Of a stretch of DNA of 64,000 nt, positions 1 through 10,828 are shown in pieces. Each line of letters opens with the position of its first letter. Positions within the stretch are counted from its first letter, which is position 1. Below the pieces are notes generated by a model. That model saw nothing but the letters and a program-made list of their open reading frames with translations, searched no databases and was not told the origin of the DNA. The position numbers and the translations under genes are program-made. The DNA comes from Monodelphis domestica (taxonomy: Eukaryota; Chordata; Mammalia; Didelphimorphia; Didelphidae). Location: NCBI RefSeq assembly GCF_027887165.1, contig NC_077227.1, positions 446,772,462-446,836,461 of the forward strand. The letters run 5' to 3'.

Positions 1-155
1 ACACCTGAATTTGAGTGCTTTCTTTGTTCCTTACTACTGTTTGGCCTTGGCTAATAATTTCTTGGCTCTGATTCCCAGTTTCCTGTCTGCAAAATGAATG
101 AGGTTGGGCTAGATGATTTCTAAGACTCATTCCGACTCTAAATCTTATAATCTAT
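1..155 (+). mobile_element. MIR/Ther-type SINE, 3' part
   Basis: Shows the usual MIR-type order: a cytosine-rich 'cagtttcctgtctgcaaaat' block followed by 'ggctagatgatttctaagac' and a 'ctaaatcttataatc' end. The left part is cut by the window edge. Old and diverged, no coding content. Confidence 0.7.
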
Positions 156-230
156 GATCAAAGTCTTCTGATTCCCAAAGCAGGGATCTGTCCATAGAGA
201 GTGGAGACTGTGCATATGATTTCTCATCTT

Positions 231-850
231 CTTGACCATCCAAAACCCTTAATCAATTAATCAATCAATAAGCATTTATTAAGCACCTACTGTATGCCAG
301 TCATTTTGATAATCACTGGGGATACAAAAGAAGGCAAAAGATAGCTCCTGTCCTCAAGGTGAGTAAAATCTAATGGGGGAGGAGAAACAATATGCAAACA
401 AATATAGATAAAACAGGCTATACACAGAATAAATAGGAAATAACAGAGGGAAGATACTAGAATTAAGAGGGGTTGGGAAAGGCAAAGTAAAAGATCTGAT
501 TTTAGTTAGAACTTAAAGGAAGCCAGGGAGGACTGTAAGGAGGAGGAATGTTTCTAGGCATGGGGTATAGAGCCAAGAGATAGTGTTTTCTGGTACCTGG
601 AATAACCAGGGAGCCAGTGTCACTGGATTGGAGAGCACATGTTGGAGAGTAACATGTGTAAGAAGACTAGAAAGGTAGGAGAGGATGAATGTCAAACAGA
701 GCATTTTGGATTTTCTCCTTGAGGCACTAGGAATCCACTGGAGTTTATTGAGTAGAGTGGAGTGACACGATGGGATCTGTCTTTTAGGAAAATCACTTTA
801 ATGGCTAAATGGAGAATGGACTGGAGTGGAAAGAGATTTGAAGAAGGCAG
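231..850 (-). mobile_element. L2 LINE, ORF2 C-terminus plus 3' end
   Basis: Read on the minus strand this gives the end of an L2-type ORF2 (an open stretch at 704-513 begins MLCLTF and continues with YLSSLLT, as in L2 C-termini). A 3' UTR follows with the recurrent block that ends in 'cttaataaatgcttattgat' at about 260-285. The reading frame is broken, so this is a 5'-truncated dead copy. Confidence 0.75.
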
Positions 851-1189
851 ACCGACCCCTCCCTCCCCAAGCAGTCTATTTCAGTGGCTTGTATTGTATA
901 GCATTAATACTTATAACATTCAGTTTCAACTTTTACTTTACTCTCTTCAGTCTTGTCCTCTTCTAGTTCCATATGCACATGCCTCATTCTGTATAGTGTA
1001 GGGCAGGGGCATAGGACCACCCTAAGGGCATTGCATGAGTGTGTGTGGTGGGAGATGGAGGTAGCAGATGGACACACAGCAGTGATAGCTGGACTGTGGA
1101 GGAAACAAGGGTGGCACAGGCTTTGCCCCGAATGAGCATATGGACTATTAGGGGGACAAGATGAATTCAACAATTTAAGGGGCAACCTG

Positions 1190-1425
1190 ATACAGGGGTT
1201 GTGCTTTTTTGAGCACTAGTCTTGGGATCAGACCTGAGTTTGAATTCTGGATTGAATGCTTTCTAGCTTCATGATCTTGGGCAATCCACTTTAGATCCTG
1301 TGAATCTCAATTGTGAGATCTATAAAATGGGGATAATAATATTTGACCATTATATTCTACCTTCCAGGATTGTAGAGTGAAAAGTACCTTCTAAATGAAG
1401 TGCTATGGAACCTGCCTTTGTTGAA
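1190..1425 (+). mobile_element. MIR SINE
   Basis: MIR body with the core features in order: 'gagtttgaattctgg', 'gatcttgggcaatccactt', 'ctataaaatggggataataa', and a tail near 'aaagtaccttctaaatg'. Diverged and non-coding. Confidence 0.75.
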
Positions 1426-1798
1426 CATCTGGTATAACTATGGTACCATAAGGAATAATGACATGAATGCAGAAGACTTGTTCCCTGTAGGGTATGTGAA
1501 AGTGTGTGAATTAACATACCCCCCCCCTTTTCCATTAGAAAACCCCTTACTCATGCACTAATACGTTAAGATAGGATGCCAGCCAGACATATGACTAAAG
1601 GGCCACGTGGGTACCTGGAATCCTGGCTTCTGGAAGGGGCCGGCAGAAGACACAGGAAGAGTAACATCATTGATCTTATTTAAAAAAGGAGATGGAACAG
1701 TAGAGTAGACTCCATCTACTAGAGTCATGGCTGGAGCCAAGGAATCGAAGGCTGCCTTGGAGGATCTTTTTTTTAGTTAGGGTGACCTGTGCCCTCTA

Positions 1799-1830
1799 TG
1801 TCTGTCTGTCTGTCTGCCTGTCTGTCTCTC
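1799..1830. repeat. (CTGT)n short tandem repeat
   Basis: About eight TCTG/CTGT units with one interruption. A short simple repeat. Confidence 0.85.
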
Positions 1831-1994
1831 ACCTCCACTAATAAATTATATAAATTAATTTATAGTCTCCAGAAAATTTTAATCATTACAAAAGAATTAC
1901 AACATCAGATGCCTTCTTCTCAAACACTAGAATTTAGGACACAAATGGTCAGGGTGGTAAGAATTCAGAGACTAGGGAACTCAATGGTGAGCTA

Positions 1995-2165
1995 AGATGG
2001 CTTTTTATTTTTTTCTTTATTTTATTCCAGTAACAAATTTACACATAAGTTTTCCAAGGTTACTTGATTCATGATATCTCTCTGCCCTCTTTCCTTCTCC
2101 CTCCCAGAGTTGACAAGCAATTCCCACTGAGTTATACATGTATTATAAAATGACTTCTTAAACAA
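1995..2165 (-). mobile_element. L1 3' UTR fragment
   Basis: Reverse complement of the purine-rich marsupial L1 3' UTR: a T-rich start (the antisense of the A tail), 'ctttccttctccctcccag', and 'gttatacatgtattataaaa'. Related pieces lie at 10297-10610. Confidence 0.6.
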
Positions 2166-2183
2166 GTCCTAATCAGGACTGCT

Positions 2184-2376
2184 TCTCTAGGGGCACCTAG
2201 GTGACTTAATGAATAGAACTCCAGGCCTAGAGTCAGGAGGACCTGGGTTCAAATATGACCTCAGACACTTCCTGGCTGGGTGACCCTAGTCAAGTTGCTT
2301 AACCCCATTTGTCTAACCCTTACCCTTCTGTCCTAGAGTTATTTCTAAGACAGAAAGCAGGTATTAAAAAAAAAGA
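2184..2376 (+). mobile_element. Marsupial tRNA-derived SINE (type A)
   Basis: Type A body: 'cctaggtgacttaatgaata', 'ggcctagagtcaggaggacc', 'gttcaaatatgacctcagac', 'gttgcttaacccc', then 'cttacccttctg', ending in a short A tract. A 7-bp core GACTGCT occurs at both edges (2177-2183 and 2377-2383), a plausible target duplication. Confidence 0.85.
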
Positions 2377-2830
2377 GACTGCTATACTGGCATTCAAATC
2401 CCTTCACGATCTCCTCCTGCTGTCTTCTCAGCATTCTTATACCTTACTGTCCATTATATAAATGATGCTGGCCTCCATGCTATTCCTTGCCCAAAAGCAT
2501 CTCCCAACTTCAGGCATTTTTACTGTCTCTCCCCATTTCTTGAATACACTCCCTCCTCATCTCTACCTTTTGGTTTTCCTGATTTCTTTCAAGTCCCAGT
2601 TAAAGTTTTATTTTCTATAAGAAGTCTTTCTCAATCTAGCTTAATTCTAGTGCCTTCACTCTGTTGATTATCTCCAATTTATTCTGTATGTATCTTGTCT
2701 GTATGTTGTCTCCCCTATTAGATTGTGAGTTCCATAAGGGCAGGGGCTAAGTTTATCTTCCTTTATTTCCCTAGAGCTTAGCATGGTGTCTGGTATATAG
2801 TAGGGGCTTAATAAATGCTTTTTTGACTAT
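2377..2830 (+). mobile_element. L2 LINE 3' end
   Basis: Plus-strand L2 C-terminal coding remnant ('ccatgctattccttgcccaa' region) followed by the 3' UTR block 'tgtctcccctattagattgt', 'gggcaggggctaagt' and the terminal 'gcttaataaatgctt'. No intact frame. Confidence 0.8.
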
Positions 2831-2834
2831 TGCT

Positions 2835-2955
2835 TGCTACCTATGGAACCTTGGACTGATCAGTTCCATTCTCTGTAGCTATTTCTTTTGCCAAATGGGA
2901 AGGGAAGAGGGTTGGACCAGATAATTCTTTCAAGTTCTAAACCCAGTGATCCAAG
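2835..2955 (+). mobile_element. MIR tail fragment
   Basis: Ends with the MIR-like 'ggttggaccagataattctt' and 'caagttctaaacccagtgat' blocks. Partial copy. Confidence 0.5.
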
Positions 2956-2959
2956 TATC

Positions 2960-3655
2960 AACTTGAGTTGGGTCTTCGAGGACGGGGAGAGTGTGGTCTG
3001 GTCTCCAAACCAGCCTCTGCCAAAAAGATGAACCGTTTCAGTGTTGGTGGTCCAGAGGATGGGAAGAGGACATTACAGGCTTTCTGTTTAAGTCTTCTGT
3101 AGCAAGAAAACCCTTCTTTCTCTTTGGTAAACATGGCAGAGACATTCCCACCTCTGTGGGCTGAGCTCTGGCATGTGCCTGTGTGTTTTCCCTTTAAGGG
3201 AAATAGAGAAAACTGGAAGTTCCCCGGGTCTTGGCAAATCAGGAGGCGTTTTTCATTTTGTAACATCAAAGGCAGCTCCTCGCCTTTGATGTGTGAGCAT
3301 ATGCTGTTTAAGGTAAGGCATGAATGAGGAAATGTCGGTCCCCAAGGTGTCCGTGTAGTTTAGGCTGAACACTGAAGAGGACTTGTAGATAAAAGGCAAA
3401 CATGAGGCTTGATAATGAATGTCCAACAAGGAGGTGTGCATCGCTAAGGGACGAGCTCAGCTGGAGCTTGCTCTCTCTGCAAACCTTTCCGCTCTGCTTA
3501 GCCCAACTTTAGGAGATTAGGCAAAAGTTGAGGGGGAAAAGAGGAAAGAAAGAAGACCTCCCTCCTCCCCTTTCTTTAATGTCCTTGTTATTTTCCTATA
3601 AGAAGCTATGATAATTCTTTTTGTGAACAGTGGGGCCGGGGAAAGAATAGACACA
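2960..3655. other. Single-copy island, candidate conserved non-coding DNA
   Basis: About 700 bases in which I recognise no repeat family and no coding exon. Open frames here are short and lack recognisable domains. It holds the TCF/LEF-type inverted repeat at 3263-3292. Calling it regulatory is an inference from the absence of repeats and the motif content. Confidence 0.4.
3263..3292. promoter_or_regulatory. Inverted pair of TCF/LEF-type sites
   Basis: ACATCAAAGGC at 3263-3273 is matched perfectly by its reverse complement GCCTTTGATGT at 3282-3292, with an 8-base spacer. Each arm contains CCTTTGATG (or its complement), which fits the TCF/LEF HMG consensus SCTTTGATS. The motif match and symmetry are seen directly. 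Binding and function are inferred. Confidence 0.5.
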
Positions 3656-3661
3656 GGCAGG

Positions 3662-3915
3662 AGTTATAGTATCTGAAGCTAGAAAGGACCTTACAGATGA
3701 TTAAACCCAACATCTCCTCATTTTACAGAAGAGGAAACTGAGGCCTGGATTAGGAAAGTGATTTGTAGAAGGTCACATGGACAGTTAGTAGTGTAGCTGA
3801 GAGCAAAGGCCCAAAGATGTGAAAATACCTGGTCAAGGAAGTAGAACTATTTGATTCAAGCCCAGATTTCCTGACTTCAAGCCCCCTATCCTTCATTCTA
3901 CCATGCTGTGTGTAG
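3662..3915 (-). mobile_element. MIR SINE
   Basis: Antisense MIR signature: 'cattttacagaagaggaaac', 'tgaggcctgga', 'ggtcacatggacagttagta', then 'attctaccatgctgtg'. Confidence 0.8.
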
Positions 3916-4017
3916 CCAGAGTTATTTCCCTAAAGGACCACAATTCATGGCAGGGATGTGGGTTAAAGTTCTTTGCAAAGAAGGTTTTGTTTAGGTGAGA
4001 AGATCTTCCAATATGTA

Positions 4018-4195
4018 GAATAGTAGACTAGAGCTGAGAGAGGTCTTAAAAATCATGGAATCCAATTTCTTCACTTTGTAACATGGAGACTTCAAGCCCA
4101 TAGAGCTTGAAGGACTTGGCCAATGTCACATCGCCAGCTCATGGTGGATTTAGAACCCAAATCAATCTTGGAACTCTCTTCATTGCACAAGGCTA
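4018..4195 (-). mobile_element. MIR SINE, diverged
   Basis: Antisense MIR pattern 'gagctgagagaggtcttaaa', 'acatggagacttcaagccc', 'ttggccaatgtcacatcgcc'. Degraded relative to the copy at 3662. Confidence 0.65.
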
Positions 4196-4199
4196 TCAA

Positions 4200-5890
4200 T
4201 CCATGTTTCAGAAAACCCTGAGTAGGTGTCTTTAGACGTATCTTCAGGAGGAATTTTATTAGGCCCTTCTGAATCCTTCTTGTATCTCCTAAACTCATCT
4301 AAAGACCTTTTTCAATGATAGCACTTTCTTAGCATGGGAATTCACTTAGCCCCAGTACTCCCCTTTCCCTTTAATAGCACATGGAGGAATTTTGATTGGT
4401 TCCTGACAGTTAATACACCTGAGCCATACCTTTGGAATGAGTCTTTAAAAAGGTAAGTAGGAAGGACATACAGATATAGGAAGGCAGATGAAAAGAGCCA
4501 GAGCTAAAGAGATAGAGGAGAGGCAACCAATTTTTGTTCCTTGGAAGAAGGACATACCTATCTATATAGCCCTTCCAGGGAACCATTTGTTCTAGAGAAG
4601 CACGAGGCCCCAGAGAAGATAACAGAGAACACAACAGAGCAATAGGAAGATCCTGGATCTAAGCAGGCACTGGGGGGAAATAGAAGCTAGAAACTGTGGG
4701 ACCATGAAGGAGCTCATCAACCAAACCTTTTGGGATAAATGAGAGAACTCCTAGAGCCAACATAAGAGTTTCTAGACAAAAGCAAAGCTAGAGACAAAGG
4801 GAAGTAAGGAATAAAACCACAAGGTGGAAGAGCAAGCCTGAAGTTACCTTTAATTGATTTTGAGAAATAGGTGAATTGTGTAGACCCAAGGAAAGGTATT
4901 GACTCTTTTACAATACTGAGTTCTTTTCGTTAGTAAGGGGAGCTCCACCTTGGGTTCTGTATATCTCTGGAGAAAGTGTATTGCCCAAAGTGTGTATGTG
5001 GGAATTATTGGACTCTGATAATCTCAAATGATTGTATCCCCTTCCAGGCTGCTCCCAAATCCAAGGTAGAACTATTTCTCTCAAAGTCTGTAAAAGTCCC
5101 AGGAGAATTTGGGGCTTATTGGAGCTGCTTACCCATCTTCAGCAACTTTAAATCCCCTTTCTCTGTTGGAGGATTCAAACAAACAGTTCTCTAATATAGA
5201 AGTTAAATTACAATAGGGAGGACTATATGGGTTCCTAGGTAAGATGGGACTCACTGAAGAAGGATGGAGAGTTGTCTTGATTATTTATGGGCTTAGGCAT
5301 GAGTCTGCTCTGTATGCGTGTTGGGGTGGGTGGTGGTGTTGGTGGTAGTGGTGATGGTAGTATTTTTGGCAACTGAGTTAAAGCCTGTTTTAAATGAGCT
5401 GTATTGTTAGCCTGAGTGCTTGCATGGGAGTTGAGGTGAATATTCTTTTTTTGGGGGGGGGGGAAGTCCCAGATATGAATCAAATTCTGATATTCCCAGG
5501 GGAAAACCTTGTTGGGAAATGAGACAAGAACAGACAAGAATAAGTTGTACAAACGTGGTGCCATGATTGAGTTTGGCTTATGTAGATCCAGTTAGACCCT
5601 CTGCTTCTGGGTTGTTTATCATGTAACTAGCATATGTGGAACACTATATAGAGGACATGGGAAGATAAAAAGTTTAGCTAAGATTCTGGAGTCTATATTC
5701 GAGTATAATGAGCCATTTTGTATCCTGACTGATTAGAATGGGGAATTAGAGATGTCATGGGTTAATTCAGGAGGCACAGAAACCACAGAAAGAATTGATT
5801 ATGATGGGAATTGGGGAGGAGGAATGATAACTTTGTAAGGAAATTGTCCACAGTCAGAAGTCAGTGAGGTATACTTGGAAAAACTGTACT
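4200..5890. other. No gene recognised
   Basis: About 1.7 kb without a recognisable exon. It contains a GGT-rich stretch near 5325-5355, a G run at 5452-5463, and otherwise unremarkable AT-rich DNA. Confidence 0.6.
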
Positions 5891-5894
5891 GCAA

Positions 5895-6130
5895 TCCCTG
5901 AGCCTTGCTATCTACCTTGCTGCTATTCTGTCATTAGGATCACCACCTTTCTATCCACTTTGTTAATCTTTCCATATATATTGTCTCCCCCTATTAAAAT
6001 GCGAGGTCTTTGAGAGCAGAAACTATATCATTTCTCCATGGTATATCTTCAGCATTTAGAACAATGCTTGCTAAATAGTAAGAGCTTAATAATTTTTTTA
6101 TTCATTCATTCATTCATTCATTCATGCACT
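5895..6130 (+). mobile_element. L2 3' end with (ATTC)n tail
   Basis: L2 3' UTR pattern 'tattgtctccccctattaaa', 'gaggtctttgagagcagaaa', 'gagcttaataa', then an (ATTC)n stretch at about 6101-6125, typical of L2 3' termini. Confidence 0.75.
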
Positions 6131-6139
6131 CATTGATTC

Positions 6140-6260
6140 TTAGGGTATAATCCCAACTCAACAACTAATGAGCTATATGGCTACAGGAAAGATGCTTCCT
6201 CCTTCTGAAATTCTGTTTCCTTATGAAAAGTGAGGGAATCTGATCTAATCCCCAAATTTG
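6140..6260 (+). mobile_element. MIR fragment
   Basis: Weak MIR-like order: 'caactaatgagctatatggc', 'aaattctgtttccttatgaa', 'gggaatctgatctaatcccc'. Confidence 0.4.
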
Positions 6261-6487
6261 GCACCTGAATGAGATGAGCTTTGAAAAGCATTGTTCTTCC
6301 TACACATTAAGGATTATTATAGTAAAAGGCTGTCAAACCAGTTCTGTGTTTCAGACAATATCTAACACTTTGGACAGAGGAAGACAAAGGCAATGGTTCC
6401 ACTAATTACAAGGAAGACAAAGGCAATGATATGTTAGTGTTTTGTGGAGGGAAAGTCTCCTGTTCTAGAATTGCTGTGAGCTTACCA

Positions 6488-6722
6488 TGAAGTTACATAG
6501 AATCATGCAACATCAGAGCTGGGAGGGAGCTTAAAACACTACACAGCAGAGATGGAAGGAAACTAGAAGCCAACCAGCCTAACTCTCTTATTTTTATAAA
6601 GGAGAAAATGGAGAGCCAGAGAATGGGGTGATCTCCCCAGGGTCATACAGCTAGTTAGTGACAGAGCCAAGACAAGAACCTAGGTCTCTTTGACTTCTAA
6701 GACATACTTTTTTCCCAAGCTG
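6488..6722 (-). mobile_element. MIR SINE
   Basis: Antisense MIR: 'agctgggagggagctt', 'ggagaaaatggagagccaga', 'agggtcatacagctagttag', 'cctaggtctctttgactt'. Confidence 0.75.
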
Positions 6723-6884
6723 CCTTCCTAAAAAGAATAGCGCCTATATATCTCTTGGAAAGATAGTCACCTGGGCAGAGGGCTCATGTGGGATCAGTCT
6801 CCACCCAAACCAAAGGTCCCAAAAGGTCCCATTGAACCCAAATTCCAATCATTTAGAACATATGGATATTTGAGGAGGTCTAGC

Positions 6885-7390
6885 ACCTCTGATGTGAGGG
6901 CTTGCCTTTCCAGGGCTATTCATTCACCTTTGGTATCCACCTAGGACTCAACTCTTACCACCTATGGCTCCAAGAAGCTGTAGCGTGCACAGTGGACATA
7001 TCCTGGTAAGCCATCTTGGTAGATGAGGCAACCAGGTTGAGGGTAACTGATGGGCCATAAATCTGTTGGTGAATCAGAGAAATATCTACCTCAAGCATAT
7101 GAAGGTTTCCCCATGGCAGACGAGAACAATTTGTTCCAATGACCACAAAGGTGGCTGAAGCTTAGAGCTTGGTGAGACATCAAAGATGCCAAGGCCATTC
7201 ACTGTTGGACCATCCCCAGGCATCCTGACTTTTGCCTTGCCACTGTACTCCAACAACTCTGGGAGAGAGAGTGAGGCTGATGATTTTGTACAACTCTGAC
7301 TCTCATAAATCCAATTCATGCACAAGTCAAGACATCAATCACTGAAGCCACTGGTCCACTTTGAAAACTAAGGATGACCAACAACAAGTC
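6885..7390 (+). mobile_element. Unclassified interspersed element with CAACAA tail
   Basis: Contains 'gtgagacatcaaagatgcca', 'ccattcactgttgg', 'cttgccactgtactccaaca' and ends in 'gatgaccaacaacaagtc'. The CAACAA tail recalls RTE-class 3' ends, and the body resembles a repeat I associate with marsupial genomes. Family assignment is uncertain and there is no intact frame. Confidence 0.4.
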
Positions 7391-7391
7391 A

Positions 7392-7600
7392 ATAGGAGTC
7401 CAAATCTTATCCCAGAAACTAACTAGCTGTATGACCTTAGGCAAGTCACTGAATCTCTGAGCCTCAGTTTTCTTATCTGTAACAAAGGAATAATAATAGT
7501 ACCTACATCATGATGATATTGTGAGGCTTAAATGAGACAGTATAAAGTGCTTTGCAAACCTCAAACTGTTATATAAATGCTAATATTATTATTTGAGCTC
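7392..7600 (+). mobile_element. MIR SINE, near full length
   Basis: Clear MIR order: 'taactagctgtatgacctta', 'ggcaagtcactgaatctctg', 'agcctcagttttcttatctg', 'ataataatagtacctacatc', 'taaagtgctttgcaaacctc', and an ATT-rich end. Confidence 0.85.
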
Positions 7601-8335
7601 ATGGTATACATACTAGCTGGCTTTTAGGCCAATTCCATCCATTCTTCTGAGCTCTCCCAGAGCATGAGGCAGTATGAAATCCTTGTCCAGAGATCAAGAC
7701 CCTGTGTGCAGCATAATGAGGTGATGCATAGGCCATCAGAATGCAGGAGAATTTATATCATGGGAAGCTGCCAGAACATACATGCTAGAAAGGATACCCT
7801 TAGAAGATGGTCTAGAGGCCCATTTGGGGCTCTATAAAATATCTGGAGGCATCTGGGAAACTCCAAGAGCAGAAGGAAGTAATAGGAGGACCTGTTAAAG
7901 CAAAGAATGTGAGTCTAAGCAAATAGCAGATTGGGCAAACAGCAACTGTGAGCAACTGTGGCCAAACCCCCCCCCCCAAAAAAAAAAAACAAGGGCAAGA
8001 TATGGAAACAATTGTTGGCTGTCCATTGGTTATCAAACTCATCATTACATAATTTGTCAATTGAGAAGCTTTTATTAGGCACCTCTAGTTTGCCCAGTTG
8101 GACCCAAGGACAGGGGATGCAAGGAAAATTGGATCCAGTTCCCAGGGTCCCCTATTAGGAAACCCATGGATAAACTGGACCTGCCCAGAGGAGGGCACTG
8201 AATGAGGAAGGAGGTGGGGTTGGAAGTCATGATGTAAGAGAAAGCTTTGAAGGAATTTCTTACTTTTTAACCTGGAGAAGAAATGACCTGGAGAGGAGAG
8301 ATTAGACTTAGTTCCAATGAAGGTAGGTGACTTTC
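7600..8335. other. No gene recognised
   Basis: Holds a C run then A run at 7967-7989 (antisense poly-T/poly-G type slippage tract). Otherwise ordinary unique-looking DNA without recognisable exons. Confidence 0.5.
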
Positions 8336-8339
8336 TGTC

Positions 8340-8480
8340 ATTAGAACATAGATCTATCTTAGGAACAAACTTCAGAAGTCAGCTGGTCATTTTACATATA
8401 AGGAAACTGAGGACCATAGAGATTAAGTGAATTGTACTAAGCAAGAGGGCTAGAATTTGAACCCAGATCCTAGCGCTGGA
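8340..8480 (-). mobile_element. MIR SINE fragment
   Basis: Antisense MIR: 'cattttacatataaggaaac', 'tgaggaccatagagattaag', 'gctagaatttgaacccagat'. Confidence 0.7.
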
Positions 8481-8989
8481 GCAAGGAGTAGGTGGAGGAA
8501 AATGGCAGAAAGTTAGATTTCAATTCAGTACAAGAAAAAACTTCCTAACAATGAAAAGATGTTAAGAAGTAAAAACAGAGATTTTTTGCTAAGTGGTGAG
8601 TTCCCCAAACCTGAAGGTGCTCAAGCAGAGCCTGGATAACTGCTTTTGTCTGAAAGGGGAGATCCCTGTTCAGATTTAAACTGGACTAACTGACCCCTGA
8701 GATCTTTTAAGAGATTATATTAGTACTAAACTGTGCGGAGCAGCCAGTAAGTACTGGAAGGCTTCAGAGAAAGAACAGGTCAGCATGTACTGCTGTACAT
8801 ATGGTAGGTTTTATGGAAGAAGTGAAATTCTACCTTTAGGTCATGGTAATATATGTATACATACATTATTATATATATATATTCATATATATATGAACCC
8901 TTTCTTCTGTGTTAGAATTGGAGGATAGCACGGAATGGTGGAATGCCATGTGTGAGGAGCGGTAAATTGATCACTTTGGCCAGATGCAA

Positions 8990-9110
8990 TCAACTGTGGG
9001 ATGGGAGCTCAGCAAAGAGACCAGGGCCAAATACAATCTGTGAGTCATCTGTATCAGGATGATCATTGGATATGTGAGAGCTCATCATAGCAACTGAATG
9101 AGCAAAAGGG
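8990..9110 (-). mobile_element. L2 reverse-transcriptase fragment
   Basis: The reverse complement matches the L2 region around the YADD box. The box itself reads Asp-Thr-Asp-Asp, so it is decayed. It is preceded by a conserved Gly-Glu-Leu-Ser segment. Confidence 0.5.
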
Positions 9111-9127
9111 ACCCACAAAGTCTTGTT

Positions 9128-9392
9128 ATGGAAGGGTAAGCTAGGTGGCACTGTAGATAGAGTCAATGTGTGGAGTCAAGACATTTCCTCTTCCTGAGTT
9201 CAAATCTGGCCTCAGAAACTTACTAAGTGTGACCTTGGACAAGTCACTTAGCCCTCGGTTTCTTCAACTGTAAAGTGAGTTGGAAAAGGGGATGGCAAAC
9301 CACTCTAGGATCTTTGCCAAGAAAACCCCAAAATGGGCTCATGAAGAGTGAGACCTGACTGAAAAATGACTGAACAACAATAACAATGACTT
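9128..9392 (+). mobile_element. Marsupial SINE with RTE-like tail (type B)
   Basis: tRNA-like 5' part ('gctaggtggcactgtagata'), 'gagttcaaatctggcctcag', then the type B 3' half 'gatggcaaaccactctagga', 'ccaagaaaaccccaaa', ending 'atgactgaacaacaa'. That 3' half resembles the RTE/BovB 3' end shared by ruminant Bov-tA SINEs, which suggests RTE-driven mobilisation. Confidence 0.85.
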
Positions 9393-10287
9393 TTTGAGTT
9401 AGAGGAGTGGTATAGTAAGGCTTGTGTTTCAAGACTGTTCATTTGACAGTTGTAAGGAGGATAGACTGGAGAGACTGGAGAGAGAAGAGCCTGAAGCTAT
9501 GGGATGCTGTTAGGAGGCTATTGCAATAGTCTAGGTGTGAGGTGATGAGAGCCTGACCCAAGGGGATGTCCATGGGACCATTGAGGAGACAGAGGGAAAA
9601 GATGACTTGATGGATGCTTGCAAATGGTGGGATGAGGGTGACGTGCCAAAGCTGACAACTAATTTATGAATTTGTCGGCTGACTGGAAGGATGGTGATGA
9701 CCTTGATAGAAATAGGGAAATTAGGAAGACGGTATCATTTGGGGAGGAAAGTATGAATTCCATTTTGGACCTGACATGTCTGTGGCACATGCAGGATCAT
9801 TCAATTGGAGGTGGTTAGAAGACAGTTGATAGTGTAGGACTAGAGATACTAGAGCTGCCTCTATGGAGGTGTGAGTCCTCTGCGTCAAGATGATGACTGA
9901 ACCCGTGAGAGTGCATCATATCACCTAGAGAACATAACTACATTGTAGAGGGAGAAGAGAAAAGGGTCCAGGTCAGAGCCTCAGGGACACCCCAGCCCCA
10001 CCCCACAAAGAGGTAGATATGAGTGATAAACCAGCAAAGAGGTCTGAAAAAAAGCTGCCAGACTGGCAGGAGGAGAAAGGAAAAAAGTACAATCACAGAA
10101 GCTCTTTGGCAAAGAGAGAGAATATAAGTGGGGAATAAGGCATAGAATGTCAGATACAGCTGGTGTGGTGGTCTTGCTCAATTTTTTTTTATTCTTTAAC
10201 CTTTGTGACAAAGGGAAGTTCACTGGAGAGCAGAGGGAAGAGGGATATATTATATACTTGGAAATGATGAGATATAAAAAGAAACAG
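9393..10287 (-). mobile_element. L2 LINE reverse-transcriptase region
   Basis: Minus-strand L2 ORF2 with the L2 block order (for example 'ggctattgcaatagtctagg' antisense to the GLITSxLDYCNS region). At 9886-9875 the catalytic YADD box reads Asp-Ala-Glu-Asp, so one catalytic aspartate is replaced and the enzyme is dead. Continues at 10829-11048 beyond later insertions. Confidence 0.7.
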
Positions 10288-10296
10288 CATCAATAC

Positions 10297-10610
10297 CTTT
10301 TTTAAACATTTAACCTTTTTTTCCCCAATTAAATGTAGAAACAATTTTGGACAATTGTTATCTGACATTTTTAAAAATTCTGATTCTCTCCTTCCTTCCC
10401 TCCTCTTGGCGGTGGTAAATAGTCTGATATAGGTTATACCAGTCCTATCACTTTTTTTCTTAGCCAAAGGTATTTTATTTTCCCAATTACATGTAATAGC
10501 AATTTTTCAACGTATATTTTCTGAAATTATAAGATTCAAGTTGTCTCCCTCCCTTCCTTCCTTCTTGGAGATGGTAAGCCATTTGATCTAGATTGTACAT
10601 GTATTATCAT
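10297..10610 (-). mobile_element. Two adjacent L1 3' UTR ends
   Basis: Two successive copies of the antisense L1 3' UTR, about 10297-10455 and 10456-10610. Each has a T-rich start, a 'ctccttccttccctcc'-like pyrimidine block and 'gatataggttatacc' or 'gatctagattgtacatg'. The 9-mer CATCAATAC flanks the block at 10288-10296 and 10611-10619, so it sits in the L2 as an insertion with target duplication. Confidence 0.65.
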
Positions 10611-10628
10611 CATCAATACTTTTTAAAA

Positions 10629-10810
10629 AACCCTTACCTTCCATTTTAGAATGAATACTATGTGTTGGTTCTAAGTTCTAAGAACAGTAAGGGGCTGGGC
10701 AATGGGGGTTAAGTGACTTGCCCAGGGTCACACAGCTGGAAAGTGTCTGAGGCCAGATTTGAACCTACCACCTCCTGTCTCTCAATCCTATGAGCCACCT
10801 AGTTGTCCCA
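10629..10810 (-). mobile_element. Type A SINE with 18-bp target duplication
   Basis: Antisense type A SINE ('cccttaccttccattttaga', 'gacttgcccagggtcacaca', 'gccagatttgaacctaccac', 'gagccacctagttgtccc'). Perfect 18-base flanks start with CATCAATACTTTT at 10611-10628 and 10811-10828. The target overlaps the one used by the neighbouring L1 insertion. Confidence 0.9.
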
Positions 10811-10828
10811 CATCAATACTTTTTAAAA

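Noticed and set aside
2184..2376. tRNA gene
   Set aside because: tRNA-like promoter boxes belong to tRNA-derived SINE heads; no complete cloverleaf seen here or in other SINEs.
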